From Bacteroidota bacterium (lineage in GTDB: Bacteria > Bacteroidota > Ignavibacteria > UBA10030), in NCBI GenBank assembly GCA_025454835.1, contig JALONQ010000005.1, forward strand, positions 120,071 to 184,070: 64,000 nt of DNA, in the 5' to 3' direction. Shown here piece after piece: positions 58,193-64,000 of this stretch (the stretch's first letter is position 1; each line of letters starts with the position of its first letter). Made by a program: the position numbers and the translations under genes. The notes below the pieces were generated by a model that searched no databases, was not told where the DNA came from, and worked only from the letters and a program-made list of their open reading frames with translations.

Positions 58193-58701
58193 TGGGCGTA
58201 TGCTGACGAATCAGAGGCGATCAGGCGGCGGCGGAAAGCGGCAGCTTCGGAGATCCTCGAGAATCTACCCACCGTCACGCGATACAATCGATCGACGGCA
58301 TGATAGTCATTGTAGGCTGGCTGGGTCGGGAACTGCTTCCTCACGACCTGCTGCAGACCGAGAGCGTTCGATGCGCGGCGAAAGGCTCCTACTTGCACGG
58401 TGTAGGCCGCGTTCGCGGGCTTCACGAGTGGGGCGGACTTTACGGCCGGACGGGTCTTGCGGGCTTTGGAAGCACGCACGGTATCCTGACTGCTACGCAC
58501 GCGCGGAACCGACTTCGTTCGCCGCGGTGCGACGACGGTGGTCTCAGGTCGGCTGGCCGATGGGGGTGGCTCGACGACCGATGGAGGCACCATTTCCGGC
58601 TGAGGATCGCCCGCACGATTGCTGGCACCAGTCTCGGCCGACGTGCATCCGGCCAGGACCGCCAGCACGACCGTCGTGACGATGAGAGCGCTTCGGTTCA
58701 T
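58165..58701 (-). CDS. SPOR-domain lipoprotein (upstream paralogue)
   Basis: 178 residues. Signal MNRSALIVTTVVLAVLAGCTS has a lipobox (VLAGC). A Pro/Ser/Arg-rich, likely disordered spacer (about residues 25-105) leads to a SPOR domain: ANAAYTVQVGAFRRASNALGLQQVV, RLYRVTVGRFSRISEAAAFRRRLI. It probably anchors in the outer membrane and reaches peptidoglycan at the division site. The start at 58701 is the Met that opens the lipoprotein signal; an in-frame extension to 58797 would place 32 residues before it. A promoter-like TTGGAT-N16-TATATT lies upstream. Confidence 0.8.
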   Translation of the reverse strand: MNRSALIVTTVVLAVLAGCTSAETGASNRAGDPQPEMVPPSVVEPPPSASRPETTVVAPRRTKSVPRVRSSQDTVRASKARKTRPAVKSAPLVKPANAAYTVQVGAFRRASNALGLQQVVRKQFPTQPAYNDYHAVDRLYRVTVGRFSRISEAAAFRRRLIASDSSAYAQCWVTYKKP

Positions 58702-58744
58702 GAAGAGAGGGGACCGTTCAGATCGAAACATGAAGAACGGCATC

Positions 58745-58772
58745 AATATACCAGAAATTGACAGACATCCAA
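58745..58772 (-). promoter_or_regulatory. Promoter of the SPOR lipoprotein pair
   Basis: On the minus strand TTGGAT (58772-58767), 16-bp spacer, TATATT (58750-58745). The start codon at 58701 is about 38 nt past the predicted transcription start. It is divergent from the hrcA promoter; 58773-58938 between them shows no other element. Confidence 0.5.
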
Positions 58773-58938
58773 GATGAGCCCGCGTGAGTCGAGGCACACG
58801 GGTGCTTCACGTTTGACGGCACTCCCCGTCTTGCGAAGAGCCTCATGCCCTTCGGCTCGCCCCGCGATTCGGCATGCACCCCTGACGGTGCGTGAATGAG
58901 CAGCAGCGATCGAATCGCAAACGCGTCGGGGCATCGCC

Positions 58939-58967
58939 TTGACTTGGCCCGTCAAATTGCGTAAATT
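58939..58967 (+). promoter_or_regulatory. hrcA-grpE-dnaJ promoter
   Basis: TTGACT (58939-58944), 17-bp spacer, TAAATT (58962-58967) continuing as TAAATTTG. Transcription would start near 58974, 20 nt before the GTG of hrcA. No CIRCE element (TTAGCACTC-N9-GAGTGCTAA) overlaps it, although the encoded repressor would be expected to bind one. Confidence 0.65.
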
Positions 58968-58993
58968 TGAATGAATTTTAGGATTTCCCATTC

Positions 58994-60040
58994 GTGCAAA
59001 CCCCTGAACAAAGGCTGGAAGACCTGAACGACCGCGAAGCGAGCGTCCTCCGGCACGTGGTCTACAACTTCATCCAGACCGCGGTACCGGTCGGTTCTCG
59101 CTTCATTTCGAAGCATTTCGAATCGCACCTCAGCCCAGCGACGATACGCAACGTCATGTCTGACCTGGAGGAAGCCGGGTATCTCTCCCATCCGCACACA
59201 TCGGCGGGCAGGATACCGACCGATCTGGGGTACCGGTACTACGTCGACTACCTGATGGAAGTGGAGCAGCTGTCGAAGGGGGACCAGGAGACGATCAAGA
59301 GTCAGTTGGCGGCGGTCAACGATCCAACCGAGCTGTTGCGTGAGACATCGAAGCTCCTGGGCAAGATCACGCACCACCTCTCCATCGTCACGTCTCCCCA
59401 GTTGAATGCCGGTATCTTCGAGAGGATCGAGCTCGTCCCGGTCTCCAGCTCCAAGATCCTTGTCATCATCTCCATTCGCTCCGGCCTCGTGCGGACGATC
59501 ATGCTCGAGGTTGGAGCGGAAGTGCGGCGCGAGATGCTCGATCAGGTGGCCCGGCTCCTTAATGAGCGGCTGTCGGGCTTGACGTTGTTGCAGGTGCGGG
59601 AGAGCTTTGCCGAACGCGTGCGCGACCTGCAATCTGAAGGGACTGGGCTCGTCCGTCTCTTCATCGAGTCCGTCGACCAGCTTTTCACCGACGCTCGCGA
59701 CGGAGAGAAAGTGCACATCGGCGGCACGGCCAACATCATCGAACAACCCGAGTTCGTCGACCCGCGGAAATTCCGCAGCGTCATCGAACTCGTCGAAAAC
59801 GAAGAGATCATTGTCCATCTGCTGGAGCGCCACGACGACCCGACGAAGAACGTCGTCGTCACGATTGGCAGCGAGAATGCCGGCGATGCGCCCGACATCA
59901 GCCTCATGACGGCGACGTACGACGTCAACGGGGTGACCGGCCGTGTCGGCATCATCGGCCCCAAGCGGATGAACTATGCCAGGATGATCCCCGTGGTGGA
60001 CCATGTCGCACGGACCATCGCCCGAATCCTGGCTTCATAA
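58994..60040 (+). CDS. hrcA: Heat-inducible transcription repressor HrcA
   Basis: 348 residues, normal for HrcA, which represses chaperone operons at CIRCE sites and is assisted by GroEL. N-terminal winged helix: EASVLRHVVYNFIQTAVPVGSRFISKH, LSPATIRNVMSDLEEAGYLSHPHTSAGRIPTDLGYRYYVDYLM. This stretch is the strongest signature. Then the GAF-like and dimerisation domains, ending VGIIGPKRMNYARMIPVVDHVARTIARIL. A GTG start at 58994 gives MQTPEQRLEDLNDRE. grpE follows 13 bp after the stop. Confidence 0.96.
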   Translation: MQTPEQRLEDLNDREASVLRHVVYNFIQTAVPVGSRFISKHFESHLSPATIRNVMSDLEEAGYLSHPHTSAGRIPTDLGYRYYVDYLMEVEQLSKGDQETIKSQLAAVNDPTELLRETSKLLGKITHHLSIVTSPQLNAGIFERIELVPVSSSKILVIISIRSGLVRTIMLEVGAEVRREMLDQVARLLNERLSGLTLLQVRESFAERVRDLQSEGTGLVRLFIESVDQLFTDARDGEKVHIGGTANIIEQPEFVDPRKFRSVIELVENEEIIVHLLERHDDPTKNVVVTIGSENAGDAPDISLMTATYDVNGVTGRVGIIGPKRMNYARMIPVVDHVARTIARILAS

Positions 60041-60053
60041 CGTGTGGAAACGT

Positions 60054-60671
60054 ATGACGGAACCCAACGACAGCGTCCCTCCGGCGCCGGGCGAGATCCC
60101 CGCCTCTCCCCCGGCTGAGACCGCCGTTCCGCCCGCGGACACTTCGACCGCTCCGGCATCTGTCGGGCCATCGACGGAACAACAACTGACGCAGCTGAAG
60201 GACCTCCTGTTGCGTCGGGCCGCTGAATTCGAGAACTACAAGCGCCGCGTCGAGCAGGAATCCTTGACGACGATCCGCATGGCAAACGAGGGACTCATCC
60301 TGGCCATGCTCCCCATCATGGACGACCTCGAGCGGTCGCTGAAGGCCGGCAAGCCCCGACCCTCAGACGACGCGGACGACCGGGCCAAAGAGCCTCAGGA
60401 TCCGGCGGCATTCTACCGGGGTGTCGAACTGATCGCGCAGAAGCTGTTGAAGGTCCTCGAAAGTCAGGGCGTTCGCACTTTCGAATCGGTCGGTCAATCG
60501 TTCGACGTTCACCGTCACGACGCGCTCCTGCAGGTGCCCAGCACGACTGTGCCGACCCACACGATCCTCGAGGAAGTGGACCGCGGTTACACCATGCACG
60601 ACAAGGTGATCCGGCACGCCAAGGTGGTCGTGTCGTCCGCACCGCCGGAGTCCCCGGCGGAGGAGGCGTGA
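60054..60671 (+). CDS. grpE: Nucleotide exchange factor GrpE
   Basis: 205 residues. A Pro/Ala-rich acidic N-terminus (to about 45), then the long coiled helix [22 protein letters not shown] and the beta domain with [21 protein letters not shown] and [21 protein letters not shown]. It releases ADP from DnaK during the chaperone cycle. dnaK itself is not in the window. I take the ATG at 60054; a longer version would overlap hrcA. dnaJ starts 7 bp after its stop. Confidence 0.95.
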   Translation: MTEPNDSVPPAPGEIPASPPAETAVPPADTSTAPASVGPSTEQQLTQLKDLLLRRAAEFENYKRRVEQESLTTIRMANEGLILAMLPIMDDLERSLKAGKPRPSDDADDRAKEPQDPAAFYRGVELIAQKLLKVLESQGVRTFESVGQSFDVHRHDALLQVPSTTVPTHTILEEVDRGYTMHDKVIRHAKVVVSSAPPESPAEEA

Positions 60672-60678
60672 AGACCGC

Positions 60679-61839
60679 ATGACGAAGCGCGACTACTACG
60701 AGGTCCTCGGCGTCTCCCGCTCGGCATCGGAAGATGAGATCAAGAAAGCCTACCGCCAATTGGCGCTGAAGTACCACCCCGACCGCAATCAGGGCAACAA
60801 AGAGGCCGAGGAGAAGTTCAAGGAGGCGGCCGAAGCGTACGAGGTGCTCAGCGACCCCGATAAGCGGCGCCGCTACGATCAGCTTGGACATGACGGATTG
60901 CGCGGCACGAACTACCGCGACTTCAATAACGTCAACGATGTCTTCTCCGCCTTCGGCGACATCTTCGGACAGGGATTCGGCGGGGGCATTTTCGAAGAGG
61001 TCTTTAGCGGCGGCCAGAGGCGACGGCGGACCGGCCACGGCCAGCCGGGGTCCGACCTGCGCATCCGCCTGCCGCTGACGCTCGAGGAGATCGCCAGCGG
61101 TGTCGAGAAGAAGCTGAAGATCAAGCGTCAGAGAACGTGCGAGACCTGCAAGGGGAGCGGCGCGAAGGGAAGTTCCGGCCGCTCGGCGTGTACGCAGTGC
61201 AACGGCACCGGCGAGTTGCGCCAGGTGTCACGATCGATGTTCGGCCAGTTCGTGAACATCTCCGCGTGTCCGACATGTGATGGCGAAGGCAAGGTCATCC
61301 GTGACCCGTGCGGCACCTGCCACGGCGAAGGGCGTGTCCAGGGAGAATCGACGATCAAGGTCACCGTTCCTGCAGGCGTCAGCAATGGCAACTACATCCC
61401 GCTCCAAGGGCAGGGGAATGCCGGTCGTCGCGGGGGTCCTCCGGGCGACCTCATCGTGATGATCGAGGAAGAGGAGCATCCGCAGTTCACGAGGAACGGC
61501 GACGACATCATCTATGATCTTATCATCTCCTTCCCCGTGGCGGCGCTCGGTGGCGAGGTGGAGGTGCCGACGCTCGGCGGGAAGGCGCGCCTCGGGATCG
61601 AGGCGGGAACGCCCGCTGGTCGTATGCTCCGAATGCGCGAACGGGGCATCCCCCATTTGAACAGCTACGGCCGCGGAGATCAGATCGTTCGCATCCAGGT
61701 ATGGGTGCCACGCAAGTTGACGGCAAAAGAGAAAGAATTGCTGAAGGAACTGGCCAAGTCGGAACACATCTCTCCGACTGAAGAGGAGACGCGCGGTGCC
61801 AGATCGTTCTTCGAAAAGGTGAAAGACGCGTTTTCGTAG
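60679..61839 (+). CDS. dnaJ: Chaperone protein DnaJ
   Basis: 386 residues with all DnaJ domains in order: J domain (residues 5-70) with HPD at 33-35; Gly/Phe-rich linker (about 75-115, [18 protein letters not shown]); four CxxCxGxG zinc motifs ([32 protein letters not shown]); and the C-terminal substrate-binding barrels ([52 protein letters not shown]). It delivers clients to DnaK and stimulates its ATPase. Last gene of the hrcA-grpE-dnaJ operon. An ATTTCGG heptamer array follows. Confidence 0.97.
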   Translation: MTKRDYYEVLGVSRSASEDEIKKAYRQLALKYHPDRNQGNKEAEEKFKEAAEAYEVLSDPDKRRRYDQLGHDGLRGTNYRDFNNVNDVFSAFGDIFGQGFGGGIFEEVFSGGQRRRRTGHGQPGSDLRIRLPLTLEEIASGVEKKLKIKRQRTCETCKGSGAKGSSGRSACTQCNGTGELRQVSRSMFGQFVNISACPTCDGEGKVIRDPCGTCHGEGRVQGESTIKVTVPAGVSNGNYIPLQGQGNAGRRGGPPGDLIVMIEEEEHPQFTRNGDDIIYDLIISFPVAALGGEVEVPTLGGKARLGIEAGTPAGRMLRMRERGIPHLNSYGRGDQIVRIQVWVPRKLTAKEKELLKELAKSEHISPTEEETRGARSFFEKVKDAFS

Positions 61840-61851
61840 AAGAACGGAGTC

Positions 61852-61882
61852 ATTTCGGATTTCGAATTGTCGATTTCGGATT
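61852..61882 (+). repeat. Heptamer array, ATTTCGG family (4 units)
   Basis: Exact 7-bp steps ATTTCGG, ATTTCGA, ATTGTCG, ATTTCGG, then ATT. It lies 12 bp after the dnaJ stop in a 110-bp gap. Confidence 0.65.
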
Positions 61883-61949
61883 ATCTGTGAAGGACGCCTT
61901 TTTGTAGCGGTACCGTGTCAGTTCGAATATCGTATTTGCGGAGGATGCC

Positions 61950-62357
61950 ATGCTGAGGGGGCTGGCAGACCGGCTCGCGCTCACTTCCATCGAGCGGCGG
62001 GCCATCACGATCTTGGTGGGGACCTTCATCGTCGGTCTCGGCGTACGGCTCTGGCAGGTGACGTTTGCATACCCTCCGAAATTTGATTACTCTGCCTCGG
62101 ATAGTGCTTTTACGGCGCTCAGTGCCGAGGTCCCGGCGCCTTATGCGGCTCCGGAAACGACGGCGGCGGTCAACCTGAACACCGCCTCGAAGGAACGGCT
62201 CATGTCCCTTCCCGGTATCGGCCCCGCCACCGCCGAGCGGATCATGCTCGAGCGCGACGACGGCGGCCCGTTCCGGACCGTGGACGACCTTCGCCGGGTC
62301 CGGGGCATCGGTACCAAACGCATCGAACAACTTCGTCCCCTCGTTACCGTCGACTGA
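61950..62357 (+). CDS. ComEA-like helix-hairpin-helix protein with membrane anchor
   Basis: 135 residues. One N-terminal membrane helix (about 18-40, RRAITILVGTFIVGLGVRLW), a linker, then a ComEA-type double HhH domain: AAVNLNTASKERLMSLPGIGPATAERIMLERDDGGPFRTVDDLRRVRGIGTKRIEQLRPLV is present in the frame from about residue 73 (key words LNTAS, LPGIG, VRGIG). ComEA proteins bind DNA during natural transformation on the outer face of the membrane. GGAGG is 5 nt upstream. No comEC or comF in the window; the next gene is PilM-like, so a link to pili or DNA uptake is possible. Confidence 0.85.
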   Translation: MLRGLADRLALTSIERRAITILVGTFIVGLGVRLWQVTFAYPPKFDYSASDSAFTALSAEVPAPYAAPETTAAVNLNTASKERLMSLPGIGPATAERIMLERDDGGPFRTVDDLRRVRGIGTKRIEQLRPLVTVD

Positions 62358-62362
62358 CCCGC

Positions 62363-63283
62363 ATGCTTCGCAAGCCGCGCATCCTCGGCGTCTCGTTCCT
62401 CCAAGGCCGTCTCCAGATGGCCGAAGTCGAACACGGTCGCACCGTCCAGCTCACGGCCCTCGTCGAAGGCGAGTCGACGACCGACCTGACGCACGCCGCA
62501 CACGAACTCACGCCCGATCATCCCCAACTTGACGTCTTCGTCAAAGAGTTGCGCGCGCTCCTGACCAGCCACAAGCTCTCCCCGGAAAAGATCTCCTTCG
62601 CGCTCCCGACGGCGCCGCTGTTCATCAACCTTATTCCCATCGATCCCACGCTTGCCGGCCCGGCGCTCAAGGCGCACCTCGCGTGGGAGATGCAGCAGTT
62701 CTATCCGGAGAACGACCCGAAGGACTTCATGCTCGGGTCGGACATCATTCCCGCCGCCGACGGGGGCGCGTCGCAGGCATTCATGGTCGGTTTGCCGAGG
62801 GGACTCGTGGGGTTTGTCCAACGCGCGGCCCAAGAATTGAAGCTGAAGATGTCGATCGTCGACGTGGACCAGTTCAGCGTCGAGAAGACGGTCCTCCTCA
62901 ACTATCCGGAGATCCTTGAACACGCGATCGTGCTGTTCGGACTTCGTTCGGGGGCGGTCGACGCCAGCCTCATCCATGAAGGCCGGATGACCGATTACCG
63001 TCTATACACGATGGAACCCGACACCGACCCCACGTGGGCGATCACGGCCTATTTGCACTATCTGCAGGACCGCAGCATTCCGGAGCCGGCGGCGCTGATC
63101 CTGCACGGTTCAGACATCCCGAAGGAATTCGTCGCCGCCTTGCGCGAAGAGACCGGCATCAAGCAGACCGTCGCCCTCAACGCCGTCCGCAAACTCCCGG
63201 TCGCCAAAAGCGTGCACGCACCGTTCGTCAAGGCCAGCTACCGCTTCGGCGCCGCCATCGGGCTGGCGCTCCGCACACAATGA
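62363..63283 (+). CDS. PilM-like actin-fold (ASKHA) protein
   Basis: 306 residues. Overall shape follows the PilM/ASKHA type: ILGVSFLQGRLQMAEVEHG at the N-terminus, a middle PLFINLIPIDPTLAGPALKAHLAWEMQQFYP (the PilM-like EMxxYxP region), VDVDQFSVEKTVLLNYPE, and a C-terminal FVKASYRFGAAIGLALR (GLAL tail). The first phosphate loop normally reads DIGxxxxK-like and here is VSFLQGRL, so ATP binding may be lost. PilM links the pilus platform to the cytoplasm; pilN, pilO, pilP and pilQ do not follow. It overlaps rsmD as ATGA and follows the ComEA-like gene by 5 bp, so the three form one operon. Confidence 0.65.
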   Translation: MLRKPRILGVSFLQGRLQMAEVEHGRTVQLTALVEGESTTDLTHAAHELTPDHPQLDVFVKELRALLTSHKLSPEKISFALPTAPLFINLIPIDPTLAGPALKAHLAWEMQQFYPENDPKDFMLGSDIIPAADGGASQAFMVGLPRGLVGFVQRAAQELKLKMSIVDVDQFSVEKTVLLNYPEILEHAIVLFGLRSGAVDASLIHEGRMTDYRLYTMEPDTDPTWAITAYLHYLQDRSIPEPAALILHGSDIPKEFVAALREETGIKQTVALNAVRKLPVAKSVHAPFVKASYRFGAAIGLALRTQ

Positions 63284-63828
63284 GGGTCATCGCCGGCACG
63301 TACGGCGGCCGCACGCTCCGGACCGTCAAGGACCTCTCGGTCCGGCCGACGACCGACCGCGCCAAACAGGTGATCTTCGACCTCCTCTCGACCCGCGTCG
63401 ACCTGACGGACGCTCGCATCCTCGACCTGTTTGCGGGAAGCGGCAGTCTCGGCCTGGAAGCCCTCAGTCGCGGAGCCGCTTCGGTCACGTTCGTGGAGCA
63501 GGCGGTCGCCTCGCTCGATGTGTTGTGGATGAATATCCGCGCGCTAAAAGTGGAACGGCAGAGTGAAGTGATCCGGAGCGATGTCTTCAGGTTTCTGAAG
63601 GGGAATGCGCGCGCCTATGACGTGGTCTTCTGCGACCCGCCGTACAAGCTCGAGACGATCACGACGCTTCCGCAGGTGGTCGGTGCCTCGGCGGCTCTCA
63701 AGCGGGACGGTTGGTTTGTGATGGAACATAGCACGTTCACCCCCTTCGATCCGGACCCATCGATGTTCGCCGTGGTCCGTAAGGAACTGGGTCAGACCGT
63801 CGTCCTCATCCTGCAGAAGAGGACTTGA
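63280..63828 (+). CDS. rsmD: 16S rRNA (guanine-966-N2)-methyltransferase RsmD
   Basis: 182 residues, the RsmD length. Begins MRVIAGTYGGRTLRTVKDLSVRPTTDRAKQVIFDLLS (the conserved G-G-RxL and RPTxDRxKexxFd region), then SAM motif ILDLFAGSGSLGLEALSRGAASVTFVEQ and the catalytic motif CDPPYKL. It methylates G966 of 16S rRNA during ribosome assembly. Start at 63280 by ATGA overlap with the PilM-like gene. coaD, which often follows rsmD, is not in the remaining 170 bp. Confidence 0.95.
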   Translation: MRVIAGTYGGRTLRTVKDLSVRPTTDRAKQVIFDLLSTRVDLTDARILDLFAGSGSLGLEALSRGAASVTFVEQAVASLDVLWMNIRALKVERQSEVIRSDVFRFLKGNARAYDVVFCDPPYKLETITTLPQVVGASAALKRDGWFVMEHSTFTPFDPDPSMFAVVRKELGQTVVLILQKRT

Positions 63829-64000
63829 GAGGATCTCCCGGTTCGGTTGCGATCGGTTTCTCCTGTGGTGGTGTGTCTGGCAATCCGGCCATCTGGACTT
63901 TTAGCAGGATGCTGAAAAATGGTCGATTACCAACTTCGAGTTGAGTTGGGTGCGTTTGAACGAAGCTGCGGCACGCTGAGCGCGTCCCTCATCGTGCATG
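63829..64000 (+). other. Terminal gap, possible mobile-element end
   Basis: 172 bp past rsmD. TTTTAGCA (63899-63906) and TGCTGAAAA (63910-63918) form a small inverted repeat with a GGA centre, in a context (CTGGACTTTTAGCAGGATG) that resembles the ends of some transposons. No transposase frame is visible before the window ends, so this stays a suggestion. Confidence 0.3.

Noticed and set aside
58800-58870. CIRCE-like fragments (GGCACTC and GAGCC) before hrcA
   Set aside because: They do not form the TTAGCACTC-N9-GAGTGCTAA inverted repeat and lie upstream of the promoter.

Overview
The window is GC-rich, gene-dense bacterial chromosome with no rRNA, tRNA, CRISPR array or complete insertion sequence that I can see. 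Class II (B12-dependent) ribonucleotide reductase, a de novo NAD set (nadC-nadA-nadB), hrcA-grpE-dnaJ, SPOR lipoproteins, M23/S9/S15/M19 peptidases and Hanks kinases fused to TPR or beta-propeller domains fit an uncultured member of the Bacteroidota-Chlorobiota-Ignavibacteriota (FCB) lineage. The many genes without a clear Shine-Dalgarno and -10 boxes reading TATATTTG or TAAATTTG fit too. This placement is an inference from gene content, not from a marker gene.

Layout. 1-5.2 kb (minus strand): the N-terminal part of a YmdB-type phosphoesterase, then a translationally coupled envelope-glycan operon (glycosyltransferase, flippase, NodB-like deacetylase, glycosyltransferase; every junction a 4-bp ATGA or GTGA overlap). 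5.4-8.2 kb: DUF2721 membrane protein, purM, and divergently a fumarylacetoacetase-family hydrolase coupled to a small membrane protein. 8.4-13.5 kb: a ParA-type ATPase overlapping an M23 peptidase gene, then a secreted S15-type hydrolase. 13.8-25.9 kb: valS, OsmC-like, AbgT transporter, esterase-like protein, aldo/keto reductase, dinB, DUF1846 protein, secreted S9 peptidase. 26.4-34.9 kb: signalling block with two tandem Ser/Thr kinases, a double ABM-domain protein, a phosphoesterase, a GAF-SpoIIE phosphatase and a CBS protein. 35-37.5 kb: two coupled secreted amidohydrolases, the second without metal ligands. 37.6-44.7 kb: orphan DNA methyltransferase, nadC-nadA-nadB, NPP-type phosphodiesterase, thioesterase. 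44.8-52 kb: a large uncharacterised Cys-rich protein, an RsbRD-N-like protein, a membrane protein, carA, a propeller lipoprotein, M19 dipeptidase and a PPOX protein. 52.2-57.4 kb: nrdJ with a long structured leader, and acyl-CoA synthetase. 57.6-64 kb: two SPOR lipoproteins, hrcA-grpE-dnaJ, then ComEA-like, PilM-like and rsmD.

The most unusual feature lies between the genes. About half of the intergenic gaps carry degenerate arrays with a 7-bp (sometimes 8- or 9-bp) period. At least ten unrelated word families occur, for example GCAGTAA, CATCTTA, GTCAGAG, GAATAGT, ATTTCGG, CATGCTC, GGATAAG and CAGTCGT. Several are paired with an inverted copy of themselves, so the transcript could fold into a long purine-arm/pyrimidine-arm hairpin. 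One family recurs four times as a roughly 100-125 bp element, twice reaching into the end of a gene and holding its stop codon. The nearest described parallel I know is the heptanucleotide STRR repeats of cyanobacteria.

Other leads: the nrdJ leader RNA behind a near-consensus promoter, a shared ECF-like promoter motif in front of the S9 peptidase and the first kinase gene, and the catalytically degenerate amidohydrolase paralogue.
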